From the NCBI GenBank assembly GCA_026874595.1, contig CM049314.1, positions 23,513,729 through 23,577,728 of the forward strand: a DNA stretch of 64,000 bases, written 5' to 3'. Source of the stretch: Sipunculus nudus. Its lineage: Eukaryota > Annelida > Sipuncula > Golfingiida > Sipunculidae. Under the pieces are notes generated by a model. It did no database searches and had not been told where the DNA came from. It was given only the letters and a program-made list of their open reading frames with translations. Below are positions 9,770-21,659 of this stretch, one piece after another (position 1 is the first letter of the stretch; every line of letters begins with the position of its first letter). The position numbers and the translations under genes were made by a program.

Positions 9770-11690
9770 ATATTGGTCAGTTGCGTATGTCTGTTTGTCT
9801 GTTTGTCATCACTCTCCTGGCCACAATTTTGCCACAATAACCTTGAAACTTACAGGGATGATGAAAAACATAATTTCTAGATGCCCTGTTGTTTTCGGTT
9901 AAAATAGGTCAAAGGTGAAGGTCAAGGTCGTCAAAACTTTTCAAAACGGGTTTTCTTCATATCTTTGTGACTATTAGTCGTATCTACTTCAACAATAGCT
10001 CATTTTAATCGACATTCCAAGGCCTGTCATCTGGTGTGTAGCTGACTCAAATTTGCCGTAACCATGGTCAACAAATTTTTGGGGAAAAGTCATGATATTC
10101 GAAAATAAGGGGTCTTATTTTTCTAACTTTGTCAGTTTTAAAGCTAGAGTGATCTAGCTTTTTGCATCAGGTAGCATTTAACTAGTACTACAAGATTTTA
10201 TTAAAGTCTTGCAGTATCTCGTAAAATGTCTCGTGAATAGAGATATTTCGAGATTTCATTCATCTTGCGCCAAAGGCCACATTATTGGAGGAATCTTTTT
10301 GAAACTGACATATTATAAGTCCTACACCAGTATCTCGAAATTGTTTTTTTCATTTTTTGAATAGGGCCGCTAGGGGGCGCTGGATGCGAACCTTCCCAAC
10401 ATATCATATTTTGGCCATATCTCCAAAATGATAAGCCTCAATTAATTAAACTATAGCTTATTTTCTTCCTCTTCTCCATATCCTAGTGTAGTCATCTGGT
10501 CACAATTTTGTGACACTTTGTCAGTGTGTCTGTCTGTTTGTCAGTTGTCCTCAAATTCGCCTGCTTGCTCTAGCGTCTCACATATAGCATTCTACAGGCC
10601 ACATATTTAAAAGAATCCTTTTGAAACTATTACATCTTAAGTCTTACACTAATATCTCGAAACCAATTTTTCATTTTCCGGATATGGCCGCTAGGGGGCG
10701 CTGAACTCGAACCTCTCCCAGCATATCATGCTTTGGCAATATCTCCAAAACTATAAACCTCAGTTACATAAACTGTAGCTTTTTTCTTCCTTTGAGTCTT
10801 CTCCATAACCTGGAGTAGTCATCTGGACTCAATCTTGAGTCACTTTGTCAGTGTTTTCGTCTGTCTGTCAGTTGTCCTCAAATTCGCCTGCTTGTTGGTT
10901 CTTGCGTCTCACATATAGCATTCTATAGGCCGCAGTTTGGATGGAATCCTTTTGAAACTATTACATCTTATGGCTTACACTAATATCTAGAAATAAATTT
11001 TTCATTTTCCGGATATGGCCACTAGTGGGCGCTGTACACGACCCTCACAAACATACAATTGTATTGGCCATATCTCTACACCCAAAGCCTCAGTTTGATA
11101 AACTATAGCTTATTTTCTTCCTTTGAGTCTTCTCCATAACCTGATTAAGGCATCAGGTTTCAATCTTCTGTCACTTTGTCAGTGTATCCATCTGTTTGTC
11201 CGTTATCCTCAAAGTCGCCTGCTTGCTGGTTCTTACGCTTTACATATAGCATTCTACAGGCCACAGCTTTGACGGAATCCTTTTGAAACTGGGACATCTC
11301 ATGTCATACACTAATAATACGAAACGCATTTGTCGTCTTCGGAATATGTCCGCTGGAGGGCGCTACAGTCGAGCCTCCCAAGTATATCATTAATTCGCCA
11401 TGCCTCCAAAACTATAAATCTAAATTACATAAATTATAACTCATTTTCTTCCTTTGAATCTTCTCAATAACTAGGTTATGTCATCTGGTGTCAATCTTGT
11501 CTCACAAAGTCAGTATGTCTGTCTGTTCGTCTTTTGTTGCCAGCTTTGTCTGCTTGCCTGTTCTTTTGTCTCATATGTCATTCTACGGGCCACATATTCT
11601 CAGCAATGTCCCTGAGAATCATTCCATTAATAGAAAACCGACAATATGTTCTGTCTTTCCGTCTGTGTTCACTTCCGATTTCCGGCAAGC
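9757..11690. repeat. Tandem array of about 330-bp units inserted in a LINE
   Basis: The recurrent core ggccgctagggggcgct occurs at about 10365, 10686, 11017 (ggccactagtgggcgct) and 11348 (gtccgctggagggcgct), giving periods near 321, 331 and 331. Each unit also carries cttttgaaact, a catatagcattcta block, gtcactttgtcagtgt and tcttcc-ttgagtcttctcc. The first partial unit contains a 9-bp hairpin (10140-10161) and the aaggtcaaggtc style typical of molluscan repeats. The array is bordered by gatttcggcaagc (9757-9769) and gatttccggcaagc (11677-11690), which look like a target-site duplication. Confidence 0.8.
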
Positions 11691-11694
11691 GTTC

Positions 11695-12850
<1,156 letters not shown>

Positions 12851-13089
12851 GTTGTGTGGGATGGTTGTCGGATTAATATGTTCATGCTGTCTTCGAGATT
12901 TTTATTTGTCCTTTTAAAGTTTGTGGTACATTGATAATCTGAATAATTTAAACATTTATACAAGATTCTTATCTATCAGAAATAAAATTGTTTCTCAAAA
13001 TAGTAATAAATTGGATATAGTCTGCTAGAAGTGGCGCCTTATTGATAGAAATGATAGAAAAAGAGGGTATTAAACCTCCAGGCTATTAT

Positions 13090-13640
13090 TGGTTATTTCA
13101 TCAGTTGTTGAGCAGCGGTTTGTGATTACGTTGGTTTCCATGTTGAATTTTCAAGAAATTGGACTAAATCTTGATTTTTGGTAATCATAACCGGTGCTGA
13201 TTTTCCACATTCGTTTGCATGGATCTTCTTCAAGTAGATTTCAGTATTTTTTTCTTTACCATGGCCTTGGTTTCGCTAAGATTTCTGCCTGTCTGGGTGT
13301 AAAGGCTTCGTTTATGTATATATGTTCGTTGTAATTTCTTTGTAGTTTCTTTGATCTTACTTTTTCCAATTTTTTTTCTTATGTTTGGTCACAGTAAGCA
13401 TGATTTCTTTTTCCATATTGGTATTGTCATTTTGTTTTAAACCACTTAATTTAAGTGTTTTTCGATTTGCTTGTTGTTTCATGGTTTCTATTTCATTCTT
13501 CAGTGCATCGATTTTGTCTTGTTGACATTTGACGGTTTCGATAAGTTTCGTAATTGTGGCTTTGTTTTCATGTATCAGCGGTTATATCGCCGGAAGCGTC
13601 ATTTTTCTTAAAGCACTTGATACACTTTCATAAAGGCCGC
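13090..13640 (-). pseudogene. LINE ORF1p (coiled coil and RRM-like) fragment
   Basis: From about 13581 to 13330 one minus-strand frame stays open: HENKATITKLIETV, then CQQDKIDALKNEIETMKQQA with a heptad pattern, then NRKTLKLSGL and an acidic loop. This is the coiled coil plus start of the RRM-like domain of LINE ORF1 proteins. After a one-base frame shift the next segment reads IYINEAFTPRQAEILAKPRP, the conserved ORF1p block after the RRM. Several stops follow. Role in an active element would be RNA binding. Confidence 0.7.
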
Positions 13641-13644
13641 CCCC

Positions 13645-14820
13645 TACAGCAAAGATGACCTACGGAATGCAAAACAAACTTAAATGAACAAATTAACTGA
13701 AATCATCAAAATATTTTAAAATTGAAACAGTTTTATAACAAGAAAAGATACGAGAGCTTTAGGGGCTATTAAACTACTATGCTACATTTATCAAACCAAT
13801 CTTTCTTCTATATTAGTAGTTTACAGAGATTTTGGTACCCTGTTTAAAGAAAAACAAAGTTTCTGTAACTTTCGCAATATTTTTGTTATATTGAAATCGT
13901 GGTATAATAAGAAAGAATGTCAGAGTTGTAGGCCTTTACAATTAAACATGCTATATTTATCCAACCAATTTTCCTTCTGTATAAGTAGTTTTAAGCGATT
14001 TTGTTGGTCAAATGCACTGTTTGACCGAGCTGATACCCAAGGACACAGCGCTCAAAACCGCCATCGACGCTCCAGTTCTTACCGTACGAGTAAAATAAGA
14101 CACCTCCATGGCAACATTTGATCCAGCATATCCTGCCCTTAAATTAAAAGATTTGAGATATAACTGGAGCATCGAACATATCTTGTGTACAGATATAAAC
14201 TGACGGGATTATCACACAGTCTCAGAACAGTGCATGTTAACAATAATGTATCTGTTATATAATTTTTTCTTTTAATTTAAAAAAATTAAACCACTCCGTG
14301 AAATGCATCTTTTTAGCTAACACTAAATTATTAGTCGTCCGTACTGTACACTAAAAGAGGAATCCTACTTTTGAAATTAATTTCGTTAAAGTACTCCATA
14401 CAAGAAGGACCATAATATTATGAATAAACATTGTTCATTTAACAAATGTTTATAGTCTGTTAATGTGTTCCCATAAGCTGACATGGAAGGCTTGCTCTCA
14501 TGTTCAGCCTGGTCCTGTTTTAGGTGGTTACGTTTGTAGACCGTATGGAATCTTCCCATCAGAAGTTATCAAAAGTTTTTCTTTCCAAGTAAATTGTCCC
14601 TGTTATACAACAGTAGGGTTAAAATGTGAACTATTTTTTTAATAAATATATGTAGATTTCTCGAAACATTATTGATAGAACATATATATTTTGTTTCCTT
14701 TTATAAACTGGGAACGCCTTAGACTTTTCATGCAAATTATTTGTTTATAACAACAGTTACAAGTAAATATCATGAAAACAAGTTGTCTTCGAAGCAAATT
14801 TTGGAGACTATATTTTAATG
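13645..14820. other. Intergenic stretch, no gene recognised
   Basis: A 76-codon plus-strand frame at 13891-14121 has no recognisable similarity. Two loosely related blocks (ctatgctacatttatcaaaccaatctt... and the similar block near 13946) show that 13790-14000 contains a small diverged duplication. Nothing else was seen. Confidence 0.45.
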
Positions 14821-14823
14821 TAA

Positions 14824-15044
14824 TTATAATTGATAGCTACCAAAGACCACCATCCTAAACCGGGCGTATTCTTCTCCTCGGCGAAAGTCAATGGAATGAG
14901 TATTCTTTCCAGTAAAACCACCGTTTCCTGGAAATGACGGTTTACATGCCTTGCGGAAGTACCCGGACGGAAGCATAACGCAGTTAGATACTCGGGAATC
15001 CACGTTGAAAGGCAAAGTCGAACGAGTTTTCAGTAACTGTCTCC
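14824..15044 (-). CDS. Possible orphan terminal exon, function unknown
   Basis: On the minus strand an acceptor-like aaaaggtcacag precedes a frame that is open for 73 codons and ends in TAA at 14826-14824. It reads GRQLLKTRSTLPFNVDSRVS, then CVMLPSGYFRKACKPSFPG, a GGFTGKN turn and RFRMVVFGSYQL at the end. Composition is higher in GC than the flanks and looks protein-like. No domain is recognised. The plus strand is also open over much of this stretch, which weakens the call. It could be an exon of a gene extending to the right, a retroposed fragment or chance. Confidence 0.3.
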
Positions 15045-15139
15045 CTGTGACCTTTTCAAAACATGATTATAATAGTTATATATACCAGAAACAAATAGAG
15101 AAAATCCCTGAAAATGCAGAAAATTACTTCAGATAAAAC

Positions 15140-15775
15140 AATACTAGAGGGAGAGTATAAGAGTGGTTTAACGGGTTTTTGGAACACACCTTAATCACTA
15201 AATTATAGAAGGATATATACGCATCGTGTTTAACAAATTTAACTTGGCAAAGCAAGACTACCTGACTGTAGCATAACGATGTCTTATAAAGTCAATTCGA
15301 TACCTGAAAGGGTTTACAAACATTGGCGATTTTATAGATAATGTTTAATCTGAGCTTACTTTACATTTCTCCACGGCGTTTATATCAGTTTATTAACTCT
15401 CTATTTTAATAAAGAAAACAATATATGAAACTAATATATTAACATCTGATCTGAACTGTATCACTGATAAAACACATAGTCCCCGTGTAATCGAAAGGTA
15501 TAAAGTATACTCTGGTTTTGATCTTCCAAATATATAACAAATGAGATCATTGAGCGACAGCCATGTGAATCAATAACACGTGTCGTTTCCGATGCACACT
15601 GACACACACACGCATATATATATATAAGATCGAAAAAAAAAAAAACCAGAAAGGAAAGTCAAAAATCGAATCAGACCGACATTGTCAATTAGTCCCGCAA
15701 TCAAAACCCCAATTTCGAGTGAAGCGTGCATTCGCTTCCGCATAAAATATTTTTCAGTTGTATGACCTTTGGATC
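15140..15775. other. Intergenic stretch, no gene recognised
   Basis: AT-rich sequence with a short (CA/TA) tract at about 15600-15626 and an A run at about 15634-15645; no supported feature. Confidence 0.5.
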
Positions 15776-15779
15776 TGAC

Positions 15780-16300
15780 TTATTTAGATTAGACCGAGTG
15801 TCGCCCTCACACATTTTAGCATTTTGCATAAAATCTGTTAATATGCAAATTAGCTGTCACCATTATTTGAACTCCTAGTTTTGCCCGTATCTCTCTTGCA
15901 TCTCGTCTTATCGTAAAGATCATGGTGTCTACACCTGTGATTTCATGATCAAGGAATATAATGAACCGTTTTAAATTACCATTTAATTATTTTAATATGC
16001 AAATTAGCCGTCGCCATTATTGGATCATCAAATATTTTTTCATATCTCTCTTGAACCTTGTCCCATCTTAGAGAATAAGGTGTCTTTACCCATATTTTCA
16101 TAGTCAAGGATTATGATAAACACTTTCAAATTATCATTTGGTGATTTTTTGAATTATTAATATGCAAATTAGCTGTTATTTAATTTATTTCTTAAATAAA
16201 AAATCTTATTTTGCCCATATTTGTCTTAGTTTCTGTCCTATCACAGAGATAAATATGTCTTTATCGAGTGACTTTAATATTAAAGCAAATCAAACCTAAC
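15780..16300. repeat. Three diverged tandem units (about 155-165 bp) with ATGCAAAT cores
   Basis: The block aatatgcaaattagc recurs with the octamer ATGCAAAT at 15843, 15997 and 16162. Each unit also has a cgccattatt-like block, a catatctctcttg-like block, a gtctttacc-like block and a atgatcaaggaat-like block. Divergence between units is large, so this is an old tandem repeat. Confidence 0.7.
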
Positions 16301-16436
16301 AACCATCATCAAAAAAAGTTTATTTAGGGCTACAGACACATTAACCTATCAAAGCGAATGTTCCCAAATTCGTAGCCATTACAATCTTCGCATTATCAAC
16401 GTTGTCATTATCTTTGAGATTATCGCATTGGGACAG

Positions 16437-16750
16437 CTGAACCAGGATAGATTTAGACAATGCGCCGGGGGGCACCATGCGTACTCCTAGACGGGAGCTT
16501 ACGCTATTTGAGAAAGTCAAGCTTTTTCGACTGAGTGAATCAGCGAAAAAGAGCGTACGCGCACTTGCAGAAGAATTTAAACGTGGTGAGTAAAGTTTGC
16601 GTCAGGTCTTAAACGCAGAGTATCTAACAGCTCACGAACAAAAAATGCCGCCAAGGACCGAAAAAGTTTTTGCACGGTAAGTCCGCATGAACAACTGAAT
16701 GTCGTCGTGTGGGAGTGGTTTCAGCGAGCTCTTGCATAAAGCATGTCCAT
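16437..16750 (+). mobile_element. pogo/Tigger-type DNA transposon remnant
   Basis: A 38-codon frame from 16477 reads RRELTLFEKVKLFRLSES, then SVRALAEEFKRG, matching the CENP-B-type amino-terminal helix-turn-helix of pogo-superfamily transposases. After an in-frame TAA at 16591 the same frame continues with VLNAEYLTAHEQK, and after a shift NVVVWEWFQRALA appears, matching the conserved W-x-WF-x2-A motif before the second DNA-binding helix. The DDE catalytic domain is absent. Non-functional fragment. Confidence 0.7.
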
Positions 16751-17074
16751 TCAAAATGCTACATTTTATATCAGAGTATATGAACATTGTTTTTACGGAT
16801 GTCTCCATAGATTTTTCTCCTCGTATTGTTTACTACTTGACATATGTAAAAATAATCACAGTTTGTATATGACTATTGAATGCATGATGTGTGCATGAAT
16901 ATTTTGTACATGTAGATGGAATCTGATATAATAAAATAATCTAGTTTTTGCAGCTGTTCCTTGTCTTTATTTATAATCCCTCAGTTATCAAACTAGGTCA
17001 ACCTGCCTAACAATAACACCTCACTATTAAGGACAAATGATTGAGTCCATTGACTGTCCGCTTTAGACAGGATT

Positions 17075-17075
<1 letters not shown>

Positions 17076-17142
<67 letters not shown>
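17076..17142. repeat. (AT)n microsatellite
   Basis: Uninterrupted AT dinucleotide repeat of about 65 bases; it generates the Ile-Tyr runs seen in overlapping frames. Confidence 0.97.
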
Positions 17143-17144
<2 letters not shown>

Positions 17145-17322
17145 CCAGGAGATAATATTCCTTTAAAGACTCTTGTGACAGTCCGGCATCGGCATTCGAA
17201 ACTATACCTGCCAGTACATGTAGATAAGTAGCCAGACACGCTAACATTGACCACCGGGGCTAGCTTCCAATGGGAACTTACTTATAATTCATGCCATTTA
17301 AACACGCCGAAATAGATAAGCT

Positions 17323-17574
17323 ATGAAACGGCAACAAGATTATAGTGTAGGCGCGAATGTTTATGACAGCATGTGGTTCCATGCATTGTTTCACACCCTA
17401 AATGTATACCTGCTGTTTAGGGCTAGATGCAGTTCGGACAAAATAAACGATTCATTCGCTCTGCCTCCAACGTTTAAAACCATTTTTTGTGAAATGGGTA
17501 ATTTCAGCATTTCGATTGAAGATCATTATTCATTTAACATACACTGCACTGAACTGCCAAAGTGTCAGATTTAA
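17323..17574 (+). CDS. Small ORF of 83 codons, unknown and doubtful
   Basis: ATG at 17323 opens an 83-codon frame ending at TAA 17572-17574, with four cysteines and no clear signal peptide or membrane segment. No family is recognised. There is no splice or promoter evidence. It stands out only because it is ATG-initiated and longer than its AT-rich surroundings would predict. Probably chance. Confidence 0.15.
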   Translation: MKRQQDYSVGANVYDSMWFHALFHTLNVYLLFRARCSSDKINDSFALPPTFKTIFCEMGNFSISIEDHYSFNIHCTELPKCQI

Positions 17575-17599
17575 TGTTATTAGTCAGAATTAATATATG

Positions 17600-19519
17600 T
17601 GCGGCTGCAGTAAAATTTGTTATTTTGCTAGTTGTAGATTTCTTGCATGTACTACCACCTTTGTCAATAGAAGGTTTAAAATATGGGTTTGTAAGAAAAT
17701 TAAAAAAACATAGCAGATTTTAGAACTTTTTAGACCCAGGAGCTTCAGGAGGCACTGCTAACTGAACTCCTGTCACGGCATAAATGTTGACAGGTTTTTA
17801 TGCACTTGATTTTATTTTTAACAAACTGCCATGACCATCCCCTTGGATTTAATTCCAGTGCCAAATCTATAAGGTTTACTCTTTTCTATTTGCAATTTAA
17901 TGTACTTTGCAAGATGCAAGTAGATTGCTTTTTCAAGCCATGCCAATCTAGGAAACCACTGATAAAAGCCAGATAAGATTGTTTCCCTTCCATAATAGGA
18001 GCCAACGAAACAAGTTAGGATGTCAAATCGGCGGACCTGAAAGCAGGTTAAGACACTGGTAAGCAGCTCTTCTTAAATTGTCACAAGGGCTGTGTTTCGT
18101 CCTATACAAGGAACACCAAAAAGTATTGAAATGATGGGGAAGACAACTCGAAGAAGCTTTTCCCCAGAGAACAGAGTCGCTGATTATATACAGCCACAGC
18201 TTAGGCTATGGAACATTTGCTTATTCTGTAGAGTGCCTTGAATTGTTAAACGGGGTTCTAAAATCCTGACACGATTTAAAAAAAAAAAGTTAATGAGATC
18301 ATTTACCATATTTGAAAGGCTAATTCTACTTCCCGTCTAACCTATATGCTAGAATCCTTAGTGAATGTTGTTTGTGCACGTGTTGAGAGTATAAAATCAC
18401 TTTTGATCTAAAATGCAACATATGACTATATTACTTATGCCCGATGCAACGCTTTTATAAAAGGGGCTTTTAGAGTAGTTACAACTTTAATATATTTACT
18501 CGGTAAACATTCTGCTTAATTCAAACAGATTGCAGCAACCACAATTAGTTTGTCAGGGGAGATATATCCGACATTTCATCTCTTTCACCTCTCCCGAATA
18601 TTGATTAATTAAGTATATTTTAATTCTGTTGAGGTTATTTTGTGATGTGTATCTATTTGTTATTAAAATTAAATGTAAGAATAATTTATTAATGACTCCG
18701 TCTTTTCCCACTTCACCAGAAATGGGGTCTTGTATCACCTCGTGTTGTTCCAGATCAACCCCGTATTGTAATATTCAATAAACCTTACATTTTTCATCTG
18801 AGAACGAGGAGGCTGGATAAAATTACTTTATTTACAGGGACCTATACTGTAATACAGTATATAATGAAGTATTATATCTCGCTTTTAACAAGACTTCTTG
18901 CATATTATTGTATCCAAATAAATATATTTGCCCAAATCTTATCACTCTCCTCAAGTCTTTGCATTTATACGTTAATTTTAATCCACGACTTATATTAGGT
19001 AATAACCCTGAAACAAACAAACAATAAAATAGTCATTCAATTGAAATACAGTACTCCTTCTGTGCTTACATACTCATCAGATAACAAGTGGTTATATAGC
19101 ATACGTTTTACAGACAATCTGTTTCACTGCCTGTAAGTGTTACCCAGTACATTGCATTACGCTAACGACTGACGCATATTGATGATCAAAAGTTGGCAGA
19201 TAATGAAGTTTCCCCGTGGCCGCCCAGATCGTATCCGTTTAGCGCATATGTGGGTATAGCGATATAGAGACAAAGCGCAGTTGTGTCCGCCACAGCTGGG
19301 AATAAATTGATCTGATATGATCCGCGTGTATATATACACTACACGGATACATGCGTGACCTGTTCACTTCAGACCTAAATACCAGTCGACAATATATGTC
19401 AACGTCCTGCTTACGACGAACATAATGTAGTAAGTACATGTATTAGTATTCACCAAATGTTGACCCGGATTAAAATTATAATTCGTGTTAACTACCCTTT
19501 CTTATGTACAGTTAACCTT

Positions 19520-19564
<45 letters not shown>

Positions 19565-20000
19565 ATGCCGAGAGTAGCATAGACGTTGTGCCCCGCAACT
19601 GTGGTCATTTATGGTTGCTTTGGTATGTTTGAATCTTTTTTTAGCTGAACCATGTTTAGGGGTGTTATATAATAGTGAACAGTCTGTTTTTACATGCATT
19701 TAATTAAATCCTATATTGCTGCGGGCTTGTTTAGTCAATTTTGTAAAAGTTGATGATTAGACTGGTTTTGAGGGGATATTAATTAATATAAAATGTAGAT
19801 TTGAATATCATTTACAAAGCCGGCCTGGTATTAGTATAACAACTTTGTAATTATTTTTTTCCCTTTTGACGAGGTTCATTCCCTGTATATGTCATCTTTT
19901 ACCTGTTAATAAGATATGTAGTATAGTAATCAGGCGGTTATACACACATATGGCAGAATGAAGGTTAAAAAAGTGGACTAGTATAGTATATCAAGCTAGG
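17600..20000. other. Intergenic stretch, no gene recognised
   Basis: No exon or repeat could be supported apart from the AT/GT microsatellite at 19519-19561. Open frames on the minus strand (for example 19239-19439) show no similarity. Confidence 0.45.
19519..19561. repeat. Compound (AT)n(GT)n microsatellite
   Basis: Seven AT units run directly into about 14 GT units. Confidence 0.95.
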
Positions 20001-20115
20001 AGTCTCTGATCGAGACCAAGCCGTCCTGGAGGCCTAGGGACAGAGCAGACCCAGCCCAAACGTTCTAGATCACGGACAACAGTATTCCCGGAGACAACAG
20101 TAATACCAGACAAAG
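20000..20115 (+). other. Possible 5' untranslated exon of the four-TM gene
   Basis: A locally GC-richer stretch ends in accagacaaag with a donor-like gtaggc at 20116. It would splice to the acceptor at 20691 upstream of the 20758 start codon. No promoter elements were identified. Inferred from splice-site shape and composition only. Confidence 0.25.
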
Positions 20116-20757
20116 GTAGGCCTTAGGATTCATCTCTCTGTCGAAGAGAGCAACATCGAGCTTATTGTCTCATTTAAAATGCAGTGAAATTTGTAAAACT
20201 ATCACGTGCAAATAACAGTATCTTAAATGTTAGTTTATTGAATACATACTGATCCTTAGGTACAGAGCAGTAGGTGCGAATTTGCCTAAATTAATCTACA
20301 TTCTAATCAAAGGAACCACTTATTCCAGAGGCTAAAAAAACAATCAGTACCTTTACAAGGCAGTATAAAAGCCAGTGATGCATAAATGTTAATTCATATT
20401 AGTGTGTGTATTTTGTTTTATTGGAGGTAAACCTTTTGACATAATGATTATTTATCTTTCTCATCCCGCATTCCTTCAGGTAGCATATTGTGTACACATG
20501 TGGTAGTGAAACTGCATGACTCTGCTTTAATAATCAAACTAGCATTTAAAATATATATTAGTAATCACGTTCTTCACAATGAAACAATTACTTTTAAACA
20601 TTTACTTTAAAACAAGCTGAGGAAGATTGACCTTGATTGGTGAAATGATTTGTGCGCCATATCATTGATGATCATATCATTATAATTGCAGCGTTTCCGT
20701 ATACAGGTAGGGGTACTGGAAAGAAGGAAACGTGAAACGGAGGGTTGCATCCTTGGT

Positions 20758-21633
20758 ATGCATAGGATGTCGTCCCATACAAATAGAAATGCTCTCACCT
20801 GGGCCAAGGGATTTGCATATGGTATCCTGTTTACACGAGCAGTGACTGAGGTGATCCTGACACTAGGTCAGGCCAGGAAATATTTACTTCAATCCAATGA
20901 CTGGGATCGTTTCTACGTTATGCTCGGCCTGTTCGTTGTTGCTCTGCCACCAGGCTTGAATCTATTGTACATATTAACATTCTGGAACCGAGATGCTGCT
21001 AAAAAGTACCCATTATTCTTGGTCAGTCTCGCTGCTCTTGATTTAACGCTCGTCCCTTGTACATTATATGCCTTCGTGACACCCTCGTCTGTCCTGGAGA
21101 ATGATATCTCAAATTTAAGATTCAAAGAATCTTTAAACTCACATTCTACTGTTCCTGGTAATTACATGAACAACCCACAATTTGTTAAAACTGTTTGTTC
21201 TTCGTTTTCCGAAAAGGATATTCCGCTGATAGGTAAAACAGGGGCCATTTTGGATCACGTTATACGAGAACCTCAGTTGCAAGTAATCATTTCCACAAAG
21301 AGCACTGGACATAAACAAGGTCAGCCGCGAAAATTGGATAAAGAACACCTCATAATGGAGCACGTGATGCGGGAACTTCCAGAACGAGTCCGTTGGCCAC
21401 AAAGAAGTGTTATCAAATTGAGTTTACCGGACAGTGTGGTTTCAGAGGGGAGGCCTCTGCGCATCATTTGCCCAGTTGATGAAAGCCCAGAAGGTCCATC
21501 CCGATCCAATATTTTGATTGCAGCTCTTGGTATTGTTATTGGAGATGCTTTTTTATGTTTGGTGTGTGCTATATTCATCCATAGTATGAATAAACTTGAA
21601 ATCTCTTACGCTACACTGAAAGAGGCTGTTTGA
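20758..21633 (+). CDS. Four-transmembrane-segment protein, unknown family
   Basis: A 291-codon frame from ATG 20758 to TGA 21631-21633; the frame stays open upstream to an acceptor-like aattgcag ending at 20691. Predicted membrane segments lie at about residues 16-37, 52-75, 84-107 and 252-275. A long hydrophilic, basic loop (about 108-250) separates the third and fourth, and a short tail ends in KEAV. The second helix has a double proline (ALPPGLNLLYIL), which loosely recalls XK-related proteins, but that is a weak resemblance only. A possible 5' untranslated exon ends near 20115, where caaag is followed by gtaggc. An AATAAA-like signal lies near 22007. No stops or shifts are seen, so it looks functional. 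Alternative: one exon of a larger gene that starts upstream. Confidence 0.65.
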   Translation: MHRMSSHTNRNALTWAKGFAYGILFTRAVTEVILTLGQARKYLLQSNDWDRFYVMLGLFVVALPPGLNLLYILTFWNRDAAKKYPLFLVSLAALDLTLVPCTLYAFVTPSSVLENDISNLRFKESLNSHSTVPGNYMNNPQFVKTVCSSFSEKDIPLIGKTGAILDHVIREPQLQVIISTKSTGHKQGQPRKLDKEHLIMEHVMRELPERVRWPQRSVIKLSLPDSVVSEGRPLRIICPVDESPEGPSRSNILIAALGIVIGDAFLCLVCAIFIHSMNKLEISYATLKEAV

Positions 21634-21659
21634 ACAAAAGTTTGAGGTTGAATCATCGA

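Noticed and set aside
17063-17254. Minus-strand protein with Ile-Tyr repeats
   Set aside because: Translation of the AT microsatellite.
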